Source of the DNA: Bacillota bacterium
GTDB lineage: Bacteria > Vulcanimicrobiota > JAMDEM01
DNA length: 11,394 bases
Assembly: GCA_023486985.1 (NCBI GenBank)
Contig: JAMDEM010000084.1
Coordinates: 1 to 11,394, forward strand
Reading direction: 5' to 3'
Below, in pieces: positions 1 through 7,076 of this stretch; the first letter of the stretch is position 1; each line of letters starts with the position of its first letter. The notes under the pieces were generated by a model that worked only from the letters and a program-made list of their open reading frames with translations, made no database searches and had not been told where the DNA came from. A program made the translations under genes and the position numbers.

Positions 1-2
1 GG

Positions 3-1403
3 CTCTCAGCCCATAAGCGAAATCGGGCGACCCTTTATTACCAACATACCCTTTATCAACCCCGGTCCCGGTGGGAGGTATTTTCTCGCCTCCAGGCCGG
101 GTACTCCTGCATTTATCATACCAGTTATGACGCCAACGGGAACAGACTAACAAGAACTGAAAATGCAAACACATTAAATTATGCTTATGATTCCGCTGAT
201 GAGCTTCTTACTGTGGGTCCATCTGGTTTTCCTCCCACTGTAGAGTTTAGCTGGGATTCCAATGGAAACCTTATTCAGAAAATAGATCACAGCCAGGGGA
301 ATGCCGTAACGAGCTACGCTTATGATTTTGAGAATCATTTGACACAGGTTACATTTCCTGATACAACCACAGAGAGTTATAAATATAGCGGTGATGGCTT
401 GAGAGTGAGCAAGCGCAGGGATACGGGTCCGTCTGGTATTGAAATCAGCTATATTCTCTCAGGTTCTGATGTTATAAGGGAAACTTCTGCGGTATGGGGG
501 AATCCGCCTCCGCCTGCGACTCCAACTACTGATTATATTCTCGCAGGTTCAATGGCAGGCCCACTTGGATTAAAACAGCCCGGGAATCCGACTCCAATTT
601 ATCATTATACTCATGGAGATGGTCAGGGGAGCGTGATGGGGCTTACGGATGATTCCGGAGCCATCACTGACCAGTATCAATATGATGCGTGGGGCAGCAT
701 GGCTTTTCTTCCGAATCCTCCGCCGAATCAGACTTATAACCCGTATCATTATACGGGCCAGCAGGTTGACCAAAGCACAGGTCTTTATTACCTCCGCAAC
801 CGCTACTATGACGCACAGGCAGGGAGGTTTACAACAGAGGATCCGATTGGGTTTGATGGTGGATTGAATCTATTTACTTATTGCGACAATGATCCTGTGA
901 ATTCCATTGATCCTGAAGGACAGCAAGGTGCGGGAACAATAGCTATTGAAGCAGGTGGTACGGCTGGTGGTGCTATTGGTGGACCAGTTGGTGCAGTTAT
1001 AGGTGCCGGAATTGTTTTTATTGCTGTTGAAATATATCGGTATTATAAAAGTAATCAGGGTCCGACGGAAACTTACCCTGCAAATCCGGGAGAGGCTAGA
1101 CCAAATCCACAACCTGGACCACCACAACCGGGCTATACTCAGCCGGTAAGTCCTGGGCCTCAGACACAGGTAGGGAATCCGCCAGTAATTCCGGGGCCTA
1201 CAATTGTAGTACCGATGCCGCCTATTCCTATGGCAAAAGGGGGGAAACAAAAGATAAGTGATACGGAACTTAACTGGTTGCCTAAAGCAGAAATAGATAG
1301 GCTTGCAAAAGGAGGACCAGGCATTCCCAAGGATTTGCAAAGACGCGCTCAAAAACAACAGAAATTTTACAAGAGACGTAATATTCAAAAGCGATGCAAA
1401 TAA
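3..1403 (+). CDS. RHS/YD-repeat protein, C-terminal part with KGGKQ-type toxin tip (5' end outside window)
   Basis: The frame is open from the window edge, so this is the tail of a longer RHS protein; the GTG at 213 is internal. Clear YD repeats start near 115 (YDANGNR, YDSADELL, DSNGNLI, YDFENHLTQV). They are followed by the RHS hallmark block YTGQQVDQSTGLYYLRNRYYDAQ, split here as YTGQQVD / TGLYYLRNRYYD, then GRFTTEDPIGFDGGLN and the junction DPEG at 909-920. Before about 115 the translation does not look RHS-like, so that part may be degraded. After DPEG the tip is variable: a Gly/Ala-rich hydrophobic segment (about 930-1040), a Pro-rich linker (1060-1230) and a basic domain of about 57 residues (1230-1403) with KGGKQKISDTEL and RRNIQKR. 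From memory this pattern resembles the polymorphic toxin type 34 family; the activity is not deducible. RHS proteins usually deliver such tips by contact or secretion. The stop overlaps the next gene by 10 bp, as expected for a toxin-immunity pair. Confidence 0.9.
   Translation, partial: LSAHKRNRATLYYQHTLYQPRSRWEVFSRLQAGYSCIYHTSYDANGNRLTRTENANTLNYAYDSADELLTVGPSGFPPTVEFSWDSNGNLIQKIDHSQGNAVTSYAYDFENHLTQVTFPDTTTESYKYSGDGLRVSKRRDTGPSGIEISYILSGSDVIRETSAVWGNPPPPATPTTDYILAGSMAGPLGLKQPGNPTPIYHYTHGDGQGSVMGLTDDSGAITDQYQYDAWGSMAFLPNPPPNQTYNPYHYTGQQVDQSTGLYYLRNRYYDAQAGRFTTEDPIGFDGGLNLFTYCDNDPVNSIDPEGQQGAGTIAIEAGGTAGGAIGGPVGAVIGAGIVFIAVEIYRYYKSNQGPTETYPANPGEARPNPQPGPPQPGYTQPVSPGPQTQVGNPPVIPGPTIVVPMPPIPMAKGGKQKISDTELNWLPKAEIDRLAKGGPGIPKDLQRRAQKQQKFYKRRNIQKRCK
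321..869 (+). repeat. RHS core direct repeat, copy 1
   Basis: This stretch aligns with 2247-2795 at a constant offset of 1926 bp and without any indel. By hand count there are 48 mismatches in 549 bp (about 91% identity). They are unevenly spread: 16 in 321-540, 30 in 541-717, and only 2 in 718-869. Similarity falls away abruptly on both sides. The right edge lies just before the DPxG junction where the toxin tip begins. Confidence 0.95.
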
Positions 1404-2104
1404 CCATGATGAATAAATTGGAACAAAGAATAAAAAACAAAGATTATAGAGTAAGAGAAAAGGTAGCTAGATTTTTAGGTCGCCGAAAGAGCATTAAAGG
1501 CGCTTGTAAGTTATTAGTTCGTTTACTCAGTGATAAGGAGTCTCTTGTTAGAAGTGCAGCACTTATTTCGTTAAGAAGAATTGGAAATAAAAAATATTCT
1601 TTTATGGTGTTACCACTTTTAAATGATAGAGATGAAGTGGTTAGAGTTGATGCTGTTGAATGTGTGGCATGGTTAGGAGGTAAAAAAGCACTAAAATATT
1701 TGATTAACCATCTTAATGATAAGAGTGGACTTGTCAGGAGATATATAGGAGGTTCGATTGGAGACCTAGGTGATAAAACACATATTAAGTATTTGGAGAC
1801 AAGGTTAATAAATGAACGGAGCGGTCTAGCAAAAGTTGGTCTATTGGAGGGCTTATATTTGTTGGGTCAGAAAGATAGGATTTTAGAATTGATTCGCTTG
1901 CTTAAAAGTAAGAACTATAGAGTTAGATGCGCTACAGCAAGTACATTAACTTCGATGGCAAACAGAAAAAATAAGAATCTAATTATAGACGCTCTTTTAA
2001 AAGCACTTGAAAATGAAACTACCATAGGTGGAAAGGAAAGGCTGGAAGATGCTTTGAATTATCTGCAGAAAAGATATAAGGCAGATAAATTTTTTGCTTG
2101 CTAA
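1394..2104 (+). CDS. HEAT-repeat protein, probable immunity protein for the tip-1 toxin
   Basis: A 236-residue protein made almost entirely of helical repeats of about 31 residues. Six to seven HEAT-like units are visible, with the motif hydrophobic-x-LL...D/K...VR..A...L. Examples are LLSDKESLVRSAALISL, LLNDRDEVVRVDAVECV, LNDKSGLVRRYIGGSIGDL and LLKSKNYRVRCATASTL. There is no signal peptide or membrane segment, so it should be cytosolic. The start at 1394 overlaps the RHS stop by 10 bp; ATGs at 1406 and 1409 are alternatives. No good Shine-Dalgarno is seen before any of them, so translation is probably coupled to the RHS gene. HEAT-repeat proteins are a recognised class of immunity proteins in polymorphic toxin systems. 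The assignment to this toxin rests on position. The gene is visibly more AT-rich than the RHS core beside it. Confidence 0.8.
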   Translation: MQITMMNKLEQRIKNKDYRVREKVARFLGRRKSIKGACKLLVRLLSDKESLVRSAALISLRRIGNKKYSFMVLPLLNDRDEVVRVDAVECVAWLGGKKALKYLINHLNDKSGLVRRYIGGSIGDLGDKTHIKYLETRLINERSGLAKVGLLEGLYLLGQKDRILELIRLLKSKNYRVRCATASTLTSMANRKNKNLIIDALLKALENETTIGGKERLEDALNYLQKRYKADKFFAC

Positions 2105-2210
2105 GCTTCATTTTTTTAAAGCATATTAGATCTTTGAAAATTAACTCCGCTCTGCCTGTTCTATTATTTTTTTGGGGACTGGAAAGGAAATTTCACACAG
2201 AAGATAGACC

Positions 2211-3290
2211 ATGATAACAACAAACAATTCAACCACAAACTTTGCATATGATTTTGAGAATCATTTAACACAGGTTACATTCCCTGATACAACCACAGAG
2301 AGTTATAAATATAACGGAGATGGTTTGAGAGTGAGCAAGCGCAGAGATACAGGACCTTCAGGTATTGAGATCAGCTATATTCTCTCAGGTTCTGATGTTA
2401 TAAGGGAAACTTCTGCTGTATGGGGAAATCCTCCTCCGCCTGCGACTCCGACTACTGATTATATTTTTGCAGGTTCAATGGAAGGTCCTCTTGGATTCAA
2501 GCTGCCCGGAAATCCCAATCCCATTTACCACTATACCCATTCAGATGCTCAGGGGAGCGTGATGGGGCTTACAGATGATTCAGGTACAATAACGGATCAG
2601 TATCAATATGATGCGTGGGGCGGCATGGCACAGCTTCCGAATCCTCCGCCGAATCAGACTTATAACCCGTATCATTATACGGGCCAGCAGGTTGACCAAA
2701 GCACAGGTTTTTATTACCTCCGCAACCGCTACTATGACGCACAGGCAGGGAGGTTTACAACAGAGGATCCGATTGGGTTTGATGGTGGTTTGAATTTTTA
2801 TGTTTATGTAGATAGTGTCGGAAAACCCTTTAATGAGACAAATCTATATCAATATGCCCGAAACAATCCTGTTAATTTTGTGGATCCAAGCGGAAAGAAT
2901 CCCTTAATTTATGCAGCAATATTGTTGGGAGCAGCTGCTGTATGGGCAGCCACAGGAGTAGCGGGAACTTTTGGCACTCCTTCTCATACTGATCCACCAT
3001 ATTGTCCCGGATATCAAGCAACAACGTGGGCACAGTATACTTTGGGGTCTGCAGGTTCTGGTATGACTTGGGAGGAATATAAAGCCTCTCAGGATATTCC
3101 ACAAGGAGCGTTTTGGCTGCCATTACCTGCACCAAGTGGGACAAAAAATTTACCTGGCAGAGATTATAGAGATGCAGCCAAAGAGTCTTATCCAAGTTTT
3201 TCAGGTGCCCCCAAAACTGGTAATCTCAAAAGCGTCACGGGAGAGACCCTAGAAAATCCATTTACTAAAGGAAAAGGGTGTTCTAAATAA
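2211..3290 (+). CDS. Orphan RHS cassette with unrecognised membrane-segment toxin tip
   Basis: A 359-residue frame beginning at ATG 2211. An in-frame TAG at 2205 shows it is not joined to the upstream genes. The only purine-rich element (GGAAAGG, 2181-2187) is too far upstream for a normal ribosome site, so the cassette may be silent. Residues about 12-195 repeat the core of the first RHS gene. An extra segment (VDSVGKPFNETNLYQYARN) then precedes the junction VDPSGK at about 2880-2897. The tip of about 130 residues starts with a hydrophobic helix (IYAAILLGAAAVWAATGVAG). It continues through a Trp/Pro/Gly-rich region (TWEEYKASQDIPQGAFW) and ends in a basic Lys/Gly/Cys tail. I do not recognise this tip. 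The neighbouring membrane immunity candidate suggests, by inference only, a toxin acting at the membrane. Confidence 0.8.
   Translation: MITTNNSTTNFAYDFENHLTQVTFPDTTTESYKYNGDGLRVSKRRDTGPSGIEISYILSGSDVIRETSAVWGNPPPPATPTTDYIFAGSMEGPLGFKLPGNPNPIYHYTHSDAQGSVMGLTDDSGTITDQYQYDAWGGMAQLPNPPPNQTYNPYHYTGQQVDQSTGFYYLRNRYYDAQAGRFTTEDPIGFDGGLNFYVYVDSVGKPFNETNLYQYARNNPVNFVDPSGKNPLIYAAILLGAAAVWAATGVAGTFGTPSHTDPPYCPGYQATTWAQYTLGSAGSGMTWEEYKASQDIPQGAFWLPLPAPSGTKNLPGRDYRDAAKESYPSFSGAPKTGNLKSVTGETLENPFTKGKGCSK
2247..2795 (+). repeat. RHS core direct repeat, copy 2
   Basis: Second copy of the repeat at 321-869 (same strand, no indels, about 91% identical by hand count). The longest exact tract is 79 bp (2710-2788, matching 784-862), close to the tip junction. 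Recombination between the copies would remove 1926 bp carrying tip 1 and its HEAT-repeat immunity gene. Confidence 0.95.
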
Positions 3291-3304
3291 TTGAAGGGGG
3301 ACAT

Positions 3305-3625
3305 ATGGAAAAATTGCTTTTAAATTTTGTCTTACCGCTGATCAGTACTTTAATCTGGGTGCTGGTTTTTCCGTTCGTTCTAGTATACCCTTTTTTTATA
3401 TTAAGATCGGGATCAAAAAGGGAGCAATTTCTTTGGGGTTTGGTCGTCCTCTTAGTTGCAGTTATTCTAGGCGTACAACATGCTACAGATCTAAATGCTT
3501 ACGGAACTCCGATAAAGGATTTAATTTCTAGAGATAATTCTTGGGGAATGAGCGCAATACTTATCATTTTAGTGGTTGGAAATTTATATCTGTATTTTAC
3601 ATCTCATAAGAAATCTGCTAAATAG
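3305..3625 (+). CDS. Small three-helix membrane protein, probable immunity protein for tip 2
   Basis: A 106-residue protein with a strong ribosome site (GAAGGGGG ending at 3300, just before the ATG at 3305). It starts 14 nt after the stop of the orphan RHS tip. Hydrophobic stretches at residues about 7-33, 43-61 and 82-99 predict three membrane helices. A short Arg/Lys loop (RSGSKREQ) follows the first and the tail is basic (SHKKSAK). No conserved motif is recognised. Position directly after an RHS tip, size and membrane location support an immunity role by inference. Membrane immunity proteins usually protect against membrane-active toxins or toxins that enter through the inner membrane. Confidence 0.7.
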   Translation: MEKLLLNFVLPLISTLIWVLVFPFVLVYPFFILRSGSKREQFLWGLVVLLVAVILGVQHATDLNAYGTPIKDLISRDNSWGMSAILIILVVGNLYLYFTSHKKSAK

Positions 3626-3751
3626 AGAGGGTTTGCAAATAGTTTTATTAATCTTTGATTTCTCATGAGCGTTAGATATTTTAAAATTAAATTCAAAGGT
3701 CATTTTTTGGAGAAGATTGATCAACCTTAAAATTTAGAGTATTTTACTTGC

Positions 3752-3793
3752 TTTACATCTTACCATGCTTTATGATATTATAGATGGTAAGAT
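3752..3793 (+). promoter_or_regulatory. Probable IS promoter with overlapping inverted repeat
   Basis: TTTACA (3752-3757) and TATTAT (3776-3781) are separated by 18 bp, a plausible sigma-70 promoter about 40 bp before the first IS gene. A perfect 10-bp inverted repeat, ATCTTACCAT (3757-3766) and ATGGTAAGAT (3784-3793), brackets the -10 box. It could be an operator, or in RNA a weak hairpin. No matching site was seen elsewhere in the window. Confidence 0.5.
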
Positions 3794-3821
3794 ATGCTGA
3801 ATAAGTAGGGAGAAACAAATA

Positions 3822-4178
3822 TTGAACCTCTCACATTTAAGAAAGAAAATTTCTGCTGCACTATCCAGACGAACCAAACTGGAAAAAGAACTTCTTAATT
3901 GCCGTCTTAGGATGATAAAAGGCTCCCTTATTAAACGATATATTGTTTGTCAGAAGCCCGGCTGCCGGTGCGCCAGAGGAGAAAAACATGGTCCATTTTT
4001 CTACATGAACATAATATCAGATGGTAAGACTATTCAGAAGTATGTGGGTAAAAATGAGAGCCTGCTTAAAAAGCTCAAAGAATACAAAAATTTTCAAGAT
4101 AAAATGAGAGAAATCCGCAAAATCACCAGCTCCCTTGAGAAACTATGGAGCCAGTTTCAGGAGGCTTTAACAGAGTAG
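3822..4178 (+). CDS. DUF6788-like small protein accompanying the IS transposase
   Basis: A 118-residue protein starting at TTG 3822, supported by GGGAG at 3809-3813 eight bases upstream; no better in-frame start exists. The core reads MIKGSLIKRYIVC (residues 31-43), then C48 and C50 (PGCRCARG), then KHGPFF (55-60) and a KTIQKYV strand. This is the DUF6788 pattern as I know it. The three cysteines (C43, C48, C50) look like part of a metal site. Heptad-like Lys/Glu/Leu stretches at residues 8-28 and 80-117 suggest flanking coiled coils. The transposase follows after 54 nt on the same strand. Proteins of this type are often found next to transposase genes; whether it binds DNA, regulates transposition or helps integration is unknown. 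Confidence 0.75.
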   Translation: MNLSHLRKKISAALSRRTKLEKELLNCRLRMIKGSLIKRYIVCQKPGCRCARGEKHGPFFYMNIISDGKTIQKYVGKNESLLKKLKEYKNFQDKMREIRKITSSLEKLWSQFQEALTE

Positions 4179-4232
4179 GGGGAATGGGATAATGAAAGCC
4201 ATTATATTTTAAGAAAGAAAGGAAGAAGGTTA

Positions 4233-5831
4233 ATGTTAAAAACCCAGTGCCAGCAAGGGAACTTTTACGATACAGATTATGTTTGTGAAGAGCTTATTCC
4301 TCAAGACAGCTTTTTCAGGAAATTCAAGGAAATTGTTTCACCGCTCATAAATGATGAGGAGTTTGAAACCATGTATTGTTTAGACAATGGAAGACCTGCA
4401 ATATCCCCATCACTTCTTGCAATAGCTACGATTCTCCAGTTTTACAGAAACCTTTCTGACCGCGAGATGGAGCGGGCTTGCATGTATGATATTGAAATCA
4501 AATATGCACTGGGACTAAGACTTGATGAAAAGCCTTTTGAGCACTCATCCCTTGGAGATTTCAGGAAGAGGCTTTTGGAAAACAGCAAAGAGAAAGAAAT
4601 TTTTGACTGTATTCTGAACAAACTGGTTGAGGCGGGATTAATAGAGAAGAGCGAGATGCAGAGGATAGACGCGACTCACATTATCGCAGATATCGCAATT
4701 CCATCGATGATTACTCTCGTGAAGAAAGGGATATTTGAGATACTGAAGCCTCTCAAATGCAGGTATGAGGCTGTTTACAAGAAGATGGGCAATGAGATTA
4801 ATCTGGAGGAGTACAGCAAAGAGAAGATAAATCAGGAGACCGCCGGCCGGTTTGATATTGAGAAAAGAAAGAAGAAGCTTGTAGAAGTGGTAAAGGATGC
4901 CAGAACAGTGCTCCGTCACATAAAAAACATAAAGGTTGACCGGGCTGTGAGGAGAAAGATTGAGATGCTCAAAAGGATATTACAGGAGAACATTGAAGAA
5001 GACGAGGACGGCAATCCCAGAGGGCGAGATTTCAAGAAGAAGCTGAAAGATATTCTGGTTTCCCCGATAGATTCTGATGCAAGGTACGGAGCCAAATCAG
5101 ACAAAAAAAGATTTACCGGTTACAAGGCAAATGTTACCGAAACAGTGGAATCCCGATTTATTACAAATATCAAAGCGATGCCAGGCAACTCTCCTGATGG
5201 GAAGACTGCAGTGGAAGCAGTGACGGAGCAGCGGAAGAATGGACTTATACCTTTAAAAGTAATTGGAGATACGGCATATGGGGATGGGAAATACCGCAAG
5301 GAATTGAAAGAAAATGGCACAGAAGTAGTGGCACCATTAAAAGTGGTAAATGATAGGACAAAAGCAATATACCCGAAGAGCATGTTTCAATATAATGAGC
5401 ATAAGCAGACATTGATGTGCCCCAAAGGAATAACAACCAAAGAAAGTTATTATGACAGGAGGACCGAGTTAAAAGTATTTCATTTTCCTATGAGCAGATG
5501 TAATAGATGTTCTGGTCAAAAAGAATGCACTACTGACAAAGAGGGTAGAAGGACAGTTGGTATCAGCCCTGTGAACAAGGAATTAAGAGAAGCTGAGAAA
5601 TATAACCTTACAGAACAATTCAAAGAAGAGATGAAACTGAGACCTCCGATTGAGGGCAAGCTTTCTGAGCTTGTAATGTATCATGGATTACGCAGAACAA
5701 GATATAGAGGATTGGGGAAGGTAAGTTTACAGTGTTACTTTACGGCAGCGGCAGTTAATATAAAAAGATGGATAAAAATTCTAATTGATAAAATGAAGCC
5801 TCCTAAATTAGCGGAGGCGATGGCTGTATAG
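4233..5831 (+). CDS. IS1182-family DDE transposase
   Basis: A 532-residue, apparently intact transposase with ribosome site GGAAGAAGG just before ATG 4233. The N-terminal DUF772-type region (residues about 45-115) contains SPSLLAIATILQFYRNLSDREMERA, seen here as SPSLLAIATILQF / LSDREMERA, and HSSLGDFRKRL. The catalytic core follows: D146 in RIDATHI, D346 in VIGDTAYGDGKYR, and the C-terminal block RPPIEGKLSELVMYHGL / RRTRYRGLGKVSLQ with E474 as the likely third acid. A long basic helical insertion (about 165-290) separates the first two acids, as in IS1182 relatives. C396, C423, C426 and C432 form a likely zinc cluster (CNRCSGQKEC). No frameshift or missing catalytic residue is apparent, so the element may still be active. 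Confidence 0.92.
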   Translation: MLKTQCQQGNFYDTDYVCEELIPQDSFFRKFKEIVSPLINDEEFETMYCLDNGRPAISPSLLAIATILQFYRNLSDREMERACMYDIEIKYALGLRLDEKPFEHSSLGDFRKRLLENSKEKEIFDCILNKLVEAGLIEKSEMQRIDATHIIADIAIPSMITLVKKGIFEILKPLKCRYEAVYKKMGNEINLEEYSKEKINQETAGRFDIEKRKKKLVEVVKDARTVLRHIKNIKVDRAVRRKIEMLKRILQENIEEDEDGNPRGRDFKKKLKDILVSPIDSDARYGAKSDKKRFTGYKANVTETVESRFITNIKAMPGNSPDGKTAVEAVTEQRKNGLIPLKVIGDTAYGDGKYRKELKENGTEVVAPLKVVNDRTKAIYPKSMFQYNEHKQTLMCPKGITTKESYYDRRTELKVFHFPMSRCNRCSGQKECTTDKEGRRTVGISPVNKELREAEKYNLTEQFKEEMKLRPPIEGKLSELVMYHGLRRTRYRGLGKVSLQCYFTAAAVNIKRWIKILIDKMKPPKLAEAMAV

Positions 5832-5913
5832 AGAAAAAAAGGGAAGAAAAATTCTCGCAAGAATTGTAATGGTCTTTGATTTAAAGAAAAAAGCTGACCA
5901 ATCTGCACTTTGA

Positions 5914-6585
5914 AATTGTTATAAAGAGAAATTTAATTCAAATAATGGGGTTTTCCGACGGTATTATTGCGGAAACAATCCGATTGTAAGGACGGACATT
6001 TTTGGAGAAGATTGGATTGAAGATTTAGGAGATTTAGTAGCAGCGATTGGTGATAATCTTACTTGGGGTGCAACTAAACGTGCCAGAGAAGAAATTGGAG
6101 CTGGTTCAGCGGTTAATTATAATTCAGGCTGGTATAAGGGTGGAGATACGGGCACAACTATTATCACTTCGCTGAATGTAGTGTCTGCAGGGAAAAACAT
6201 TGTTAAAGCTGGTGCAAAGTATGTTGCAAAAAAGACCGCCAGTACTGTTGCCAAGAAAGCCACAGCTAAAGCCGCAACTCAGGCAGTGCAAAACGCTACA
6301 GCCAAGGCAGTTGCGAAAGGTGTAAAACCTTCACTGAGCGCTACTAAAAAAGCTGTTAAAGAGGCACAAAAAAAAGTAGGTAAGATACCTAAAACAGGAA
6401 GTACGCCCGGAAAGTTTGGTAGTCCACAACGTGGTACCGCCAAAAAAGGTTATCGTCTTGATCCGCCTAGTCCTAAAGCACCTCGTAGTTCACCAGAAAG
6501 TTATTGGCACGTAAACTGGTGGGATTATACATTGGGAAAAATGAAAAGCGGCTTGGGACAAAAAGGAGCTATACCTATAAAATGA
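5914..6585 (+). pseudogene. Beheaded RHS tail (cassette 3) with Ala/Lys-rich linker and NWWDYT toxin tip
   Basis: The frame opens after a TGA at 5911 and has no usable start. The GTG at 6181 lies inside it without a ribosome site. RHS similarity is limited to the very end of a core, RRYYCGNNPIVRTDIFGED (5956-6012), the last repeat plus a DxxG junction (DIFG instead of DPxG). After this come a pre-toxin region (LGDLVAAIGDNLTWGATKRA), a helical Ala/Lys-rich stretch (6181-6360) and the linker STPGKFGSPQRG. The terminal domain carries YRLDPPSPKAP, SPESYWHVNWWDYT and KGAIPIK. That ending resembles C-terminal domains known from other polymorphic toxins, though I cannot name the family securely. The missing core was probably lost when the IS inserted or through a flanking deletion. 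Without recombination into a full RHS gene the tip should not be made. Confidence 0.75.
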
Positions 6586-6623
6586 AAATATTTAATGAAA
6601 TTATTTAGTTAAGAGGATGCATT

Positions 6624-7076
6624 ATGGAGCAGTTTAAGATAGAGCATTTTGAGAGTGACGGCCCGTGGCGTTCTTTTCCAGAGTTTGTTACATTAAGCAA
6701 AGATGAAGCTGATAGAATTCGTTTAACTTTTGAAAGGAAGACAGGAATTGACACAACAAAAGACAAGTGGGATTTATTGAGGTATCTAGAAAGTTTGTCT
6801 TGTCAGGTAAAAAATGTTAATGCAGAGAGTGAGGACTTTGATTTATCTCTAATTGCATATAAGGTAGGTTTAAAGCCACGAGATGAGATTTATATCAATT
6901 GGGATGATTTTACAACGATTGATCGTATGAATTTCTTAGACCTCTCAAAGTATTTTGATGATATCTGGTACCCGGGTCCTGATGACATTGAAATTTTTGA
7001 TGATACATTTTCATGGATTCTATTTATTAGTCATTGGGGAGGGGTTAATTTTCTAGATTTGACTAAATTCTCTTGA
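6624..7076 (+). CDS. Acidic small protein, probable immunity protein for tip 3
   Basis: A 150-residue protein with ribosome site AAGAGG (6611-6616) before ATG 6624, starting 38 nt after the tip-3 stop. It is markedly acidic with many Asp and aromatic residues (DDIWYPGPDDIEIFDDTFSW near the C-terminus). There is no signal peptide or membrane helix, so it is cytosolic. The terminal block FSWILFISHWGGVNFLDL is reminiscent of small immunity-type proteins that end in a similar hydrophobic strand, but I do not recognise the family. Position and charge opposite to the Lys-rich tip support an immunity role by inference. It keeps its own ribosome site and intact frame although the toxin gene is truncated. 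Confidence 0.7.
   Translation: MEQFKIEHFESDGPWRSFPEFVTLSKDEADRIRLTFERKTGIDTTKDKWDLLRYLESLSCQVKNVNAESEDFDLSLIAYKVGLKPRDEIYINWDDFTTIDRMNFLDLSKYFDDIWYPGPDDIEIFDDTFSWILFISHWGGVNFLDLTKFS

Larger units (their letters stand above)
3714..5904 (+). mobile_element. IS1182-type insertion sequence with DUF6788-like companion gene; ends approximate
   Basis: Two co-directed genes, a DUF6788-like small protein and a full-length IS1182-type DDE transposase, sit between RHS cassettes 2 and 3. The limits given are the outer edges of an imperfect 12-bp inverted repeat: AGATTGATCAAC at 3714-3725 against GCTGACCAATCT at 5893-5904, 10 of 12 positions matching on the opposite strand. This is weak evidence for the ends; the element could be longer. 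No clear short target duplication was seen. The right side abuts an RHS tail that has lost its 5' part, so insertion and/or an adjacent deletion probably destroyed cassette 3. Confidence 0.7.

Noticed and set aside
870..1388. Long minus-strand open frame opposite the first RHS tip.
   Set aside because: It mirrors the codon pattern of the real + strand gene and has a low-complexity, implausible protein sequence.
2096..2117. Weak hairpin GCTT/AAGC followed by a T7 run at the end of the HEAT-repeat gene.
   Set aside because: The stem is only 4 bp with a 3-nt loop, too weak to call a terminator.
2131..2141. ATCTTTGAAAA word, with similar TCTTTGA words near 3655, 5872 and 8976, considered as a CRISPR leader or repeat.
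   Set aside because: The copies share only 7-10 bp, are irregularly spaced and have no spacer-like structure.
5850..5865. Hairpin AATTCT/AGAATT after the transposase stop.
   Set aside because: Six A/T-rich pairs and no T-tract on the + strand; at most a weak minus-strand terminator.
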